From assembly GCA_021790135.1 (NCBI GenBank), contig JAJYIJ010000006.1:1-20919 (forward strand): 20,919 nt of DNA, given 5' to 3'. The translations under genes and the position numbers were made by a program. Under the pieces are notes generated by a model, which was given only the letters and a program-made list of their open reading frames with translations, ran no database searches and was not told where the DNA came from. This DNA is from a bacterium. Lineage in GTDB: Bacteria; Patescibacteriota; Patescibacteriia; Magasanikbacterales; GWA2-37-8. Positions 1 to 8,290 of this stretch are shown piece by piece (the stretch's first letter is position 1; each line of letters opens with the position of its first letter).

Positions 1-1796
<1,796 letters not shown>

Positions 1797-1900
1797 AAGC
1801 GCTAACTAGTGCTTCACAGTAAAGCAATTGAACGATGCAAAATCCTACTGATCCCTATTTGATTTTGGTTGTTAAAAAAAATATTGAGGCGTACAAACTA

Positions 1901-2036
1901 TTTGGAATATAGTGTGCTGGTGATCTAAGCGAAAGGGCTATACCCGTTCCCATCCCGAACACGGCAGTCAAGCCTTTCAGCATCGATGATAGCCACATGG
2001 CAAAAGTAGACCGTCGCCAGCACAATGTATTCCAAA
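1901..2036 (+). other. Processing stem flanking 5S rRNA
   Basis: TTTGGAATA (1901-1909) is perfectly complementary to TATTCCAAA (2028-2036). These arms lie immediately outside helix I of the 5S RNA and extend it into a longer duplex. Such stems are typical precursor-rRNA processing sites for double-strand-specific RNases. The pairing is seen directly; the processing role is inferred. Confidence 0.7.
1913..2025 (+). rRNA. rrf: 5S ribosomal RNA
   Basis: The conserved core CCCATCCCGAACACGG lies near 1950, in the loop B/C region. The terminal helix I is formed by GTGCTGG (1914-1920) and CCAGCAC (2017-2023). The gene follows 23S by about 115 bases, the normal bacterial order, and no tRNA lies in the spacer. 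The exact ends are estimated from helix I. The mature RNA would be about 110-114 nt, slightly short but normal. Confidence 0.95.
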
Positions 2037-2044
2037 ATAAAAAG

Positions 2045-2067
2045 AGCGGTTGTAAACCGCTTTTTTT
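2045..2067 (+). terminator. Rho-independent terminator of the rRNA operon
   Basis: A 7-bp stem AGCGGTT (2045-2051) / AACCGCT (2055-2061) with a 3-base loop is followed directly by a T run (2061-2067). On the opposite strand the same stem is followed by CTTTTTATTTT, so it can also terminate the convergent Nudix gene that ends at 2090. Confidence 0.9.
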
Positions 2068-2089
2068 GTTGCTATTTTTTGGCCCATGT

Positions 2090-2692
2090 TTACGCTGCCA
2101 GTAAGGGCAAATTCATTTTTAAAAGTTCTGCTTTTATTGGCGGATTGAAGAGAGGCTCAGCCATTATTTCGGCGAATGTGTATTCTTTGAAATAGCCAAC
2201 TTCTTGTAAATCGCGTTTTGGCTTTCCGCTATAGTGATTAAAGAAAAGATACCAGTAATGGTTGTCGACGCCGTAGCGGCAACAGAGCGGGGTGGGCAGT
2301 CCTTCCCAAAGTAATTGAAAATGATTTAGATCAAGACCGCTTTCTTCTTTTACTTCACGGTGAATAGCTTCGAAAGGATTTTCTTCGTTTCTGATATGGC
2401 CAGCAACAAAGTCGATAATTTGTGGGTAGGTTCTTTTTTTAAGAAATAGAAATTTTCCAGTTTTTCTATTTTTTAGAAACGAGCCAACGCTAAAATGTTC
2501 CGGTGTGCCATTATATTCGACAGTCTTGATGGCGGGGTCAATCCGAAGGATTCGTCCATCGGTTTTTCCACAACTCAAACATTCAAAAATAATCTCATCA
2601 GGCCGAATTATTTTACGCGGGTTAGGCTGGTGGCAATAGTAGCAGTAGTTGCCGGGTGTGAGTTTTTTAAAATCGCTTATTTTTGTCAGCAT
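2090..2692 (-). CDS. Nudix hydrolase with N-terminal zinc ribbon
   Basis: This 200-residue protein would hydrolyse a nucleoside diphosphate linked to another moiety; the substrate cannot be read from sequence. Residues 17-41 carry two CxxC pairs (C17/C20 and C38/C41), a zinc ribbon like that in NADH pyrophosphatase (NudC)-type Nudix proteins. A complete Nudix box runs from G98 to L120: G-x5-E-x7-R-E-V-x-E-E-x-G-L, with the metal-binding REVKEESG at 112-119. It is the only minus-strand gene here, convergent with the rRNA operon and divergent from the HD-domain gene. The start ATG lies 6 bases from a good -10 box, so the mRNA may be leaderless. The Nudix assignment is firm, but the zinc-ribbon family link is inference. 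Confidence 0.9.
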   Translation of the reverse strand: MLTKISDFKKLTPGNYCYYCHQPNPRKIIRPDEIIFECLSCGKTDGRILRIDPAIKTVEYNGTPEHFSVGSFLKNRKTGKFLFLKKRTYPQIIDFVAGHIRNEENPFEAIHREVKEESGLDLNHFQLLWEGLPTPLCCRYGVDNHYWYLFFNHYSGKPKRDLQEVGYFKEYTFAEIMAEPLFNPPIKAELLKMNLPLLAA

Positions 2693-2698
2693 GGCTCT

Positions 2699-2727
2699 AT
2701 TGTAGGCACTAATGGCGAAAAGAGCAA
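2699..2727 (-). promoter_or_regulatory. Candidate promoter of the Nudix gene (leaderless?)
   Basis: Read on the minus strand: TTGCTC (2727-2722), a 17-base spacer, then TACAAT (2704-2699), which matches five of six bases of the -10 consensus. The start codon begins at 2692, so a start point 6-7 bases past the -10 box would fall on or beside the A of ATG. Confidence 0.55.
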
Positions 2728-2732
2728 GCCTG

Positions 2733-2761
2733 TTGCTACACCAGTTATTTTGTGGTACGCT
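2733..2761 (+). promoter_or_regulatory. Candidate promoter of the HD-hydrolase operon
   Basis: TTGCTA (2733-2738), a 17-base spacer and TACGCT (2756-2761), with TGG immediately upstream that could act as an extended -10 element. The -10 box differs by one base from the TATGCT boxes proposed upstream of 7555 and 20070. The predicted leader is about 20 bases. Confidence 0.4.
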
Positions 2762-2787
2762 TTTGATAAATACTCATTATTATTTAT

Positions 2788-3447
2788 ATGTCAGAACTTA
2801 TTGTAAAAGCGGCAGATTACGTGAAAAAAAAACTTTATAATGAACCATCCGGCCATGATTGGTTTCATGTTGAGCGAGTTTTGAAGATGGCGCGAAAAAT
2901 CCAACAAGTTGAAGGCGGGGACAGCGAAGTGGTTGAATTGGCTGCGCTTTTGCACAACCTTGGCGACCACGACAGTAATCAGTTTAATGCGGAAAAGGGC
3001 TCTTTAATTTTATTTGGAATGATGGATATCATCGGGATTGAGGAACCGTTGAAATCGAAAATTTTAAAAATAGTCGAAGAAATGAAATATGGCGGACGAG
3101 AAACTCGCCGCCCCAGTACGTTGGAGGGGCAGATTGTGCAGGATGCCAATTTTTTGGATACGCTCGGTGCGATTGGTGTTGCCCGTCATTTTGCCTCCGG
3201 CGGTTTTTATGGCCGGCCAATTTATGACCCTTCGGTCAAAGTCCGCGAAGGGCTCACGAAAGAACAATACGAACATCAGAAAGCGAAAGGCACCAGCATT
3301 AATAATTTTTATGAAAAAGCTTTTCAAATTATTCCGCTCCTTAACACTGAAACAGCTCATCGGATGGCGGAGATGAAGGCGAAGTATATTAAACAATTTG
3401 TTGATCGTTTTATGGAAGAGTGGTCAGAATTTGAAGGGATGAAATAA
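2788..3447 (+). CDS. HD-superfamily hydrolase, YpgQ/YedJ-like
   Basis: This 219-residue soluble protein resembles the YedJ/YpgQ group of HD-domain phosphohydrolases, some of which act on nucleotides. Visible family elements are GHDWFHVERV (22-31), LAALLHNLGD (51-60) and the helix VQDANFLDTLGAIGVARHF near residues 112-130. In the normal family the second motif carries the paired His-Asp metal ligands. Here it reads His56-Asn57, so one expected ligand is changed; nearby D60, H61 and D62 might substitute. The start ATG at 2788 has no Shine-Dalgarno sequence. It leads an operon with the phosphoribosyltransferase, fructose bisphosphatase and aldolase genes. Family confidence is good; activity and substrate are unknown. 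Confidence 0.85.
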   Translation: MSELIVKAADYVKKKLYNEPSGHDWFHVERVLKMARKIQQVEGGDSEVVELAALLHNLGDHDSNQFNAEKGSLILFGMMDIIGIEEPLKSKILKIVEEMKYGGRETRRPSTLEGQIVQDANFLDTLGAIGVARHFASGGFYGRPIYDPSVKVREGLTKEQYEHQKAKGTSINNFYEKAFQIIPLLNTETAHRMAEMKAKYIKQFVDRFMEEWSEFEGMK

Positions 3448-3491
3448 AAAACTATAATGGAGCGAATAATAAGAAAGACATAGTAAGAGCT

Positions 3492-4061
3492 ATGGCAGAT
3501 AAAAAACCACTGGCATATTACAAAAAAAATCGAGGGAGTATTAAAATAACATGGGAACATGTAGAGCGAGAGACGCTCCACATTGTGCACATGATGAAGC
3601 GGGACCATTTTCAGCCGGATATCATCGTTTCCTTGGCTCGCTCCGGTTTGATTCCGGCAGCGATGATTTCTTATTGTCTGGGGAACAAACAATTGTATGT
3701 CGTAAAAGTAGATTTTTCGAAGACGCAAATTCATGGGAACCTCCAAGATTTACGGAGCCGACCAATTTTATCACAGCGTATCAAGCGCAGTTTAAAAGAT
3801 TTGAAAATTTTGGTTGTCGATGAGATGACGGTATCGGGCGAAACTTTGAAGCTCGTTAGCAAGTACCTGGCGACCAAACATCCACGACAAATCAAATATG
3901 CTGTTTTGTACCAACAGCCTTGGAGTCAGTTTAAACCCGATTATTACGGCCGGCGAATAACGGCTTGGCCTTTGTACCCTTGGAAAGAACTGCACCATAT
4001 CGCCAAAGATCCTCGCGCCAAATTTATTATTGCTGGCGCTCTTACACAATCTAAGCAATAA
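3492..4061 (+). CDS. Type I phosphoribosyltransferase domain protein
   Basis: A 189-residue protein with a PRTase fold. The PRPP-binding signature is ILVVDEMTVSGETL (residues 106-119), where a typical enzyme has an acidic pair followed by the T/S-G-x-T phosphate loop. The acidic pair is Asp-Glu instead of Asp-Asp, a tolerated variant in xanthine/hypoxanthine-type enzymes. The segment PDIIVSLARSGLIPA (42-56) matches the pyrophosphate-loop strand-turn-helix of XGPRT-like proteins. The substrate base is not predictable; purine salvage or a regulatory role are both possible. It ends 3 bases before the glpX start codon, so the two are probably co-translated. Its own start has no clear ribosome binding site. 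Confidence 0.82.
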   Translation: MADKKPLAYYKKNRGSIKITWEHVERETLHIVHMMKRDHFQPDIIVSLARSGLIPAAMISYCLGNKQLYVVKVDFSKTQIHGNLQDLRSRPILSQRIKRSLKDLKILVVDEMTVSGETLKLVSKYLATKHPRQIKYAVLYQQPWSQFKPDYYGRRITAWPLYPWKELHHIAKDPRAKFIIAGALTQSKQ

Positions 4062-4064
4062 ACT

Positions 4065-5003
4065 ATGGACAGAAATTTGGCACTGGAATTCGTGCGCGTC
4101 ACTGAGGCTGGTGCGATTGCGGCAGCGGAGTGGATTGGCCGCGGTGAAGCAAAGAAAGCAGATGGCGCGGCAGTCGACGAAATGCGTGACCGTTTTAATT
4201 ATGTTGATTTCAAGGGTGAAATCGTTATCGGTGAAGGAGCAAAAGACGAAGCGCCGGAATTGTTTATCGGTGAAAAGCTTGGCACTGGCGACGGTCCGGA
4301 GATAGATGTTGCGGTTGATCCGCTCGAATGTACCGACAGCGTGGCGAACGGTCGTCCGAACGCTATTTCGGTGATCGCCACCGGAGCCAAGGGAAGCCTT
4401 TTTCACGCGCCGGATATGTATATGGAAAAAATTGCCTGCGGTCCTGAGGCCAAAGGGAGTATTAGTTTGCTCGCAGCCCCGGCTGAGAATATACAGCGCG
4501 TCGCGACGGCGCTCGGCAAATCAGTCGACGAAATAGTGGTAATGATTTTGGATCGTCCTCGGCATGAAAAATTGATTCAAGAGATTAGGGTGACTGGTGC
4601 TCGCGTGCGATTGATTTCTGATGGCGATGTGGCGGGGGCGATCGCGCCATCTTTGCCTGATTCGGGGATTGATTTGCTCATGGGAATTGGGGCCAGCGCC
4701 GAAGCAGTGCTCGCGAGCGTCGCGATTAAATGTTTGGGCGGCGATTTTCAGGCTCGGCTCGCTCCGAAGAACAATGAGCAGATCCAAATACTTAAGGACA
4801 TGGGGATTACCGACCATACTAAAATTTTAACTCTTGAAGATTTGGCCAAGGGCGATCAGCTGACGTTTACCGCTACCGGCGTCATTGATGGGCCCCTTCT
4901 GAATGGTGTCCGTTACGAGAGAGATTATTGTGTGACTCATTCAGTGGTGATGCGTGTGCACAGCGGGACAATACGATTTTTGGAAACGAAACATAAATTA
5001 TAA
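4065..5003 (+). CDS. glpX: Fructose-1,6-bisphosphatase class II (GlpX type)
   Basis: Hydrolyses fructose 1,6-bisphosphate to fructose 6-phosphate, the committed step of gluconeogenesis, in the cytoplasm. The 312-residue protein follows E. coli GlpX throughout: RVTEAGAIAAAEWIGRG near 11-27, KADGAAVDEMR (31-41), VIGEGAKDEAP (54-64), APDMYMEKI and LISDGDVAGAI. The metal/phosphate motif, DPIEGT in the usual family, is DPLECT here (D85, E88 and T90 kept, Gly89 replaced by Cys). IGGAPEGV of the family is IGASAEAV here. It is about 20 residues shorter than E. coli GlpX. It lies directly upstream of the class I aldolase, so the pair forms a two-step gluconeogenic module. Sedoheptulose-1,7-bisphosphate is a possible alternative substrate. 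Confidence 0.93.
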   Translation: MDRNLALEFVRVTEAGAIAAAEWIGRGEAKKADGAAVDEMRDRFNYVDFKGEIVIGEGAKDEAPELFIGEKLGTGDGPEIDVAVDPLECTDSVANGRPNAISVIATGAKGSLFHAPDMYMEKIACGPEAKGSISLLAAPAENIQRVATALGKSVDEIVVMILDRPRHEKLIQEIRVTGARVRLISDGDVAGAIAPSLPDSGIDLLMGIGASAEAVLASVAIKCLGGDFQARLAPKNNEQIQILKDMGITDHTKILTLEDLAKGDQLTFTATGVIDGPLLNGVRYERDYCVTHSVVMRVHSGTIRFLETKHKL

Positions 5004-5021
5004 TTAAATTTGCGCAAACGT

Positions 5022-6101
5022 ATGTCGGAATTTTTTTCTACGATTCAAAAGGCGCTGGGAAGCGAGGCGGAAAATTTATTACAGTTTAATTCTCCCAAAA
5101 TTTCTAAAGATCGCCTGCATGTTCCGGGACCACAATTTGTCGAAACGATTTTGGGTGAGTCGGATCGCTCGCCAGCAGTTTTAAAAAATTTGAAGAAAAT
5201 GCGCGATCATGGCCGGTTGAAGGGTACGGGGTATGTATCAATTTTACCGGTCGATCAGGGCATTGAACATTCGGCGGGGGCGAGCTTTGCTAAAAATCCA
5301 GATTATTTTGATTCGGAAAAAATTGTTCAGTTGGCGGTGGAGGGTGGTTGCAACGCGGTGACCTCAACTTATGGTGTTCTCGCCAGTGTAAGTAAAAAAT
5401 ATGCCGAAAAAATCCCCTTCATTGTCAAATTGAATCATAATGATTTTCTGCGCTACCCAAACGATTATGATCAAATAATGTTCGCCTCAGTACAGGAGGC
5501 GTATGACATGGGAGCGCTCGGCGTCGGGGCCACAATTTATTTTGGTTCGCCGGAATCCAAACGACAGATCCAAGAAGTAGCCGCGGCATTCGCCGAGGCG
5601 CATCGGAAAGGAATGTTTACGGTGCTGTGGTGTTATCTGCGCAATAGCGCCTTCAAAGTTGATGGCGTTGATTATCATACCGCGGCTGACCTGACCGGTC
5701 AGGCAAACCATTTAGGGGCGACCATCGGCGCCGATATTGTAAAGCAAAAATTGCCGACATTGAATGGCGGTTACAAGGCCTTGAATCAGAATGGCAAGAA
5801 ATTCGGGAAGTATGATGAGAAAATGTATACGGATTTATGCAGCGATCATCCGATTGACCTGTGTCGCTACCAGGTGGCCAATAGTTATATGGGGCGGGTG
5901 GGGCTCATCAATTCTGGCGGCGGAAGTGAGGGGAGTAGCGATTTGGCTGAAGTGATCAAGACGGTGGTCATCAATAAACGCGCCGGCGGAATGGGTCTCA
6001 TCACCGGCCGCAAAGCTTTCCAGAAATCAATGGCGGAGGGAATAAAAATTCTCAATGCCGTGCAGGATGTATATCTTTGTGAAGAAGTAACCGTGGCCTA
6101 A
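5022..6101 (+). CDS. fbaB: Fructose-bisphosphate aldolase class I (FbaB/DhnA type)
   Basis: Reversibly condenses dihydroxyacetone phosphate and glyceraldehyde 3-phosphate into fructose 1,6-bisphosphate through a lysine Schiff base. The 359-residue protein is closely similar to E. coli FbaB over its whole length: GTGYVSILPVDQGIEHSAGA (68-87), TSTYGVLASVSKKYA (114-128), FIVKLNHN (133-140), VLWCYLRNSAFK (201-212) and GADIVKQK (236-243). The lysines there are the candidate Schiff-base residues. The C-terminal VINKRAGGMGL phosphate-binding segment is intact. I chose ATG 5022 over the in-frame TTG at 5010 because the family starts right before the ALGSEAENLL region. It sits 18 bases after glpX and is followed by a terminator. 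Confidence 0.95.
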   Translation: MSEFFSTIQKALGSEAENLLQFNSPKISKDRLHVPGPQFVETILGESDRSPAVLKNLKKMRDHGRLKGTGYVSILPVDQGIEHSAGASFAKNPDYFDSEKIVQLAVEGGCNAVTSTYGVLASVSKKYAEKIPFIVKLNHNDFLRYPNDYDQIMFASVQEAYDMGALGVGATIYFGSPESKRQIQEVAAAFAEAHRKGMFTVLWCYLRNSAFKVDGVDYHTAADLTGQANHLGATIGADIVKQKLPTLNGGYKALNQNGKKFGKYDEKMYTDLCSDHPIDLCRYQVANSYMGRVGLINSGGGSEGSSDLAEVIKTVVINKRAGGMGLITGRKAFQKSMAEGIKILNAVQDVYLCEEVTVA

Positions 6102-6115
6102 AAAATTATTTTTAC

Positions 6116-6148
6116 TACCGCTTTGCCGATTGACAAAGCGGTATTTTT
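6116..6148 (+). terminator. Terminator of the HD-PRT-glpX-fbaB operon
   Basis: A perfect 10-bp stem TACCGCTTTG (6116-6125) / CAAAGCGGTA (6134-6143) with an 8-base loop, followed by TTTTT (6144-6148). It lies 15 bases after the aldolase stop codon. Confidence 0.9.
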
Positions 6149-6158
6149 GTGTTAGCGT
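6130..6158 (+). promoter_or_regulatory. Candidate promoter of the PfkB kinase, embedded in the terminator
   Basis: A consensus -35 box TTGACA (6130-6135) lies in the loop and 3' arm of the preceding terminator. A 17-base spacer leads to TAGCGT (6153-6158), which is weak, but TGT immediately upstream provides an extended -10. The predicted leader of about 38 bases holds a Shine-Dalgarno sequence. Confidence 0.45.
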
Positions 6159-6190
6159 AATTTTAAACAACTTTCACCGCTTCGGGCGGA

Positions 6191-6195
6191 AGGAG
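6191..6195 (+). promoter_or_regulatory. Shine-Dalgarno sequence of the PfkB kinase
   Basis: AGGAG with a 7-base spacer to ATG 6203 fixes the start. It is notable because no other gene in the window has a comparable site. Confidence 0.8.
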
Positions 6196-6202
6196 CGAGC
6201 CG

Positions 6203-7393
6203 ATGGCTCAGTCAAAGAAAAACGCTCGCTGCTTCCAGCTCATGAAGCCGGAAGTGAGCTCGGCCGAAATACTGGCCGGGTTTAGTGTTAACATCGAGCG
6301 AATGTTGCGGATCCCTCGGATTCCAGCACCGCTCGATATCGGCCAGAGCAAGATCCTGGCCGAAGAGATTACCGCTCTACTCTCGAGTGAAGGCGGCCCG
6401 CGTTTTCGGGTTGTCACGCAGACGAATTCCGCGACGTCGTCGCTCGAGATCACCGGACAGCTGCTCTGTGAACTTTTGGCAGGCAGCTCCGGAAATATCC
6501 AACGGACGGTGACCCAACTCCAGAGCGACTCGAAAAACGCTCTGCGGGTTGGCATCGTCGCCACAGTCGGCGGAGGAGAGAAAGCCGACTCCCTCGTCGA
6601 GGCTCTCAATCACGAGAGTAGTGTCTATGCACTAATGAAGGCGGACGGAACGAACGTCACGCTGAACCTGCAGGATAGAGAGAAGAAGCAGGTTCTGGTG
6701 TGCCGCAAGGAGCAGTACAAACCACCTATACCAGGGCTCGTGCGGTTCTTCCGGAAGGCGAAGCCACGGGCCGTGCTTTTTACCGCGATTCGTGATATAG
6801 AGCTCGAAATCGTAGAGAATGTCTTTAGCCTCTACGAGAAAAGGCGAGTGCTGAGGGTTTTCGGTCCGCATATCAGCTTGCTTCGGCAGGCGGAGGGGCG
6901 GAGTAAGGCACGGCGCGTCGCCAAGAGTGCTGACATCCTTGCCTTGAGTGAGGAGGAAGCCCTCGCGTTCGTGGAGGGCAGTGACCTCTTCGAGGGAGGA
7001 TTCGATCGCGACAGCGAAGAGGAAATGCGGCGGCTAGCGCTTGCCGTTGCTGCCTACGGCACTCGCATCACCCTCGTGACCTTCGCGGAGCGAGGGGTGA
7101 TCGTCGTGGCGGATGGAAGCATCTACCGCCAGTTGAGTTATCCCCCTCCCGGAGGGGTGAAAGACAAAGCGGGGGCGGGGGATTCGTTCCTCGGAGCGTT
7201 CGTTTACTACCTGCTGGCGCGTCCGGGAAACGCACGGGGCACGCCCCGTGCGGTGACTGTGAAGTCAATAACCTACGCCGCGAAGCGTGCGGCGGTTGTT
7301 TCGGCTCACGCCGTAGCACACTACGGTGCGAGCAATGGGATCCCAACAGCCCGCGAGGTTGAAAGATACCTCGCGAAACGGAAAGGAGGATAA
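6203..7393 (+). CDS. PfkB-family carbohydrate/nucleoside kinase, GC-rich
   Basis: A 396-residue ribokinase/PfkB-superfamily kinase that would phosphorylate a sugar or nucleoside hydroxyl using ATP. The C-terminal PfkB signature DKAGAGDSFLGAFVYYLL (321-338) has the anion-hole GAGD with catalytic Asp327. The core shows a GIVATVGGGEKAD strand-loop (117-129), a substrate lid near 146-157 and LALSEEEA (247-254), where the family's usual Asn is Ser. The first 110 residues are longer and more divergent than usual, so the substrate cannot be named. Two 60-base samples gave 58% and 62% GC, against 33% for the start of the next gene. AGGAG (6191-6195) is spaced 7 bases from the ATG, the one clear Shine-Dalgarno site in the window. 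It is probably horizontally acquired. Confidence 0.85.
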   Translation: MAQSKKNARCFQLMKPEVSSAEILAGFSVNIERMLRIPRIPAPLDIGQSKILAEEITALLSSEGGPRFRVVTQTNSATSSLEITGQLLCELLAGSSGNIQRTVTQLQSDSKNALRVGIVATVGGGEKADSLVEALNHESSVYALMKADGTNVTLNLQDREKKQVLVCRKEQYKPPIPGLVRFFRKAKPRAVLFTAIRDIELEIVENVFSLYEKRRVLRVFGPHISLLRQAEGRSKARRVAKSADILALSEEEALAFVEGSDLFEGGFDRDSEEEMRRLALAVAAYGTRITLVTFAERGVIVVADGSIYRQLSYPPPGGVKDKAGAGDSFLGAFVYYLLARPGNARGTPRAVTVKSITYAAKRAAVVSAHAVAHYGASNGIPTAREVERYLAKRKGG

Positions 7394-7420
7394 GTAAGGG
7401 GGAAAAAGTAAGGGAGGGCA

Positions 7421-7457
7421 CGAGCCGGGTCAATTCGACCGGCTCGCTCTCATTTTT
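7421..7457 (+). terminator. Terminator after the PfkB kinase
   Basis: An 8-bp GC-rich stem CGAGCCGG (7421-7428) / CCGGCTCG (7439-7446) with a 10-base loop, followed by CTCTCATTTTT. It isolates the kinase from the regulator gene downstream. The stem is GC-rich like the kinase itself and probably arrived with it. Confidence 0.85.
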
Positions 7458-7495
7458 GGCCATAAATTAGCATAAATTTTGATTTATCCACATTA

Positions 7496-7518
7496 TCTGT
7501 CAGAAAAAAATTGACAGA
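7496..7518 (+). promoter_or_regulatory. Inverted repeat, candidate operator of the TrmB-like gene
   Basis: A perfect 7-bp inverted repeat TCTGTCA (7496-7502) / TGACAGA (7512-7518) with a 9-base A/T spacer overlaps the -35 box at 7511-7516. Position, symmetry and the next gene being a DNA-binding regulator suggest autoregulation. A short A+T direct repeat CATAAATT (7461-7468 and 7471-7478) lies just upstream. Confidence 0.55.
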
Positions 7519-7539
7519 TTTTATATTTCATATTATGCT
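7511..7539 (+). promoter_or_regulatory. Promoter of the regulator/amino-sugar/citrate-lyase run
   Basis: Consensus TTGACA (7511-7516), an exact 17-base spacer and TATGCT (7534-7539). The predicted start point near 7546 leaves a leader of about 9 bases before ATG 7555. The next 11 kb of genes are all on the plus strand with small gaps and could be read from here in whole or part. Confidence 0.65.
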
Positions 7540-7554
7540 TATTTTAGCGATAAT

Positions 7555-8289
7555 ATGAACATTGGGATTTTGAAAAAAATAGGATTTTCTGACAAACAAG
7601 CCAGTATTTATTTGGCCCTGCTTCGTCTTGGTCCGTCGTCAGTTCGGGAATTAGCGGAAAAGACCGATTTAAATCGCGGCGTCGTTTATGACGCGCTGAA
7701 GTGGCTTCAAGAAAAAAGCCTGGTTGATTTTTATGAGAAAGAAGCGAAACAGAATTTTGTTGCTGAGGATCCAAGCAAGCTGAAGGATTTACTGATGCAG
7801 CAAGAAGCAGATTTGAAAGAGACAGAAACGGCGCTTGAAACAATCGTACCGGAATTAAAATCTCTCTATGACAGCGGCGGAGAGCGGCCGGTGGCACGGT
7901 ATTATGACAAGAGTGAATTAAATTTTATACTGGAGGATGTTTTGGCGAGTTGCGAGGCAGCGGGCGAAACAGTCTATCGGATTTATTCGACAGCGGGAGT
8001 GAGAGAATACCTCTATGATAATTTTCCGACATTCAGCGATGCGCGCATTGCCAAGGGCATATATGTTAAAGCGATCGCGATCGGCGAGGGCGGCGAGCTG
8101 CGTGGGCTGGATGAACGCAAATGGTTGCGACAGAACGTGGAGACCCCGACCTATATTATTATGTATCCCGGTAAAACTGCGTATATTTCTCTTGACGCAA
8201 AGAAAGAGCCGGTTGGTGTCGTAGTAGAGAATGAGGGAGTACACGCGACGCAGAAAATTATTTTTGATGCCCTCTGGGCAAGCCTTTAG
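7555..8289 (+). CDS. TrmB-family transcriptional regulator
   Basis: A 244-residue protein with an N-terminal winged helix-turn-helix (about 1-75) of the TrmB type: LKKIGFSDKQASIYLALLRL (6-25), SVRELAEKTDL (29-39), recognition helix NRGVVYDALKWLQEK (40-54), then the wing. A short coiled linker (about 78-105, KDLLMQQEADLKETETALE) would mediate dimerisation. The C-terminal half matches the effector-binding domain seen in TrmB-like proteins, which in archaea bind sugars and control sugar uptake and glycolysis/gluconeogenesis genes. Here it heads a cluster of amino-sugar and central carbon genes. An inverted repeat covers its promoter, so autoregulation is likely. The effector is unknown. Confidence 0.85.
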   Translation: MNIGILKKIGFSDKQASIYLALLRLGPSSVRELAEKTDLNRGVVYDALKWLQEKSLVDFYEKEAKQNFVAEDPSKLKDLLMQQEADLKETETALETIVPELKSLYDSGGERPVARYYDKSELNFILEDVLASCEAAGETVYRIYSTAGVREYLYDNFPTFSDARIAKGIYVKAIAIGEGGELRGLDERKWLRQNVETPTYIIMYPGKTAYISLDAKKEPVGVVVENEGVHATQKIIFDALWASL

Positions 8290-8290
8290 T

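Noticed and set aside
1797..1912. tRNA or other RNA gene in the 23S-5S spacer
   Set aside because: No cloverleaf or TTCGA-type arm; the spacer is short and AT-rich.
2495..2806. Plus-strand open frame of 103 codons
   Set aside because: It is antisense to the Nudix gene, has no recognisable domain, and overlaps the intergenic promoters and the start of the HD gene.
4199..4390. Antisense open frames over glpX, aldolase, glmS and other genes
   Set aside because: They are shadows of strongly conserved plus-strand genes and contain no domains of their own.
5010..5021. Upstream TTG start for the aldolase
   Set aside because: It adds four non-conserved residues; ATG 5022 matches the family start better.
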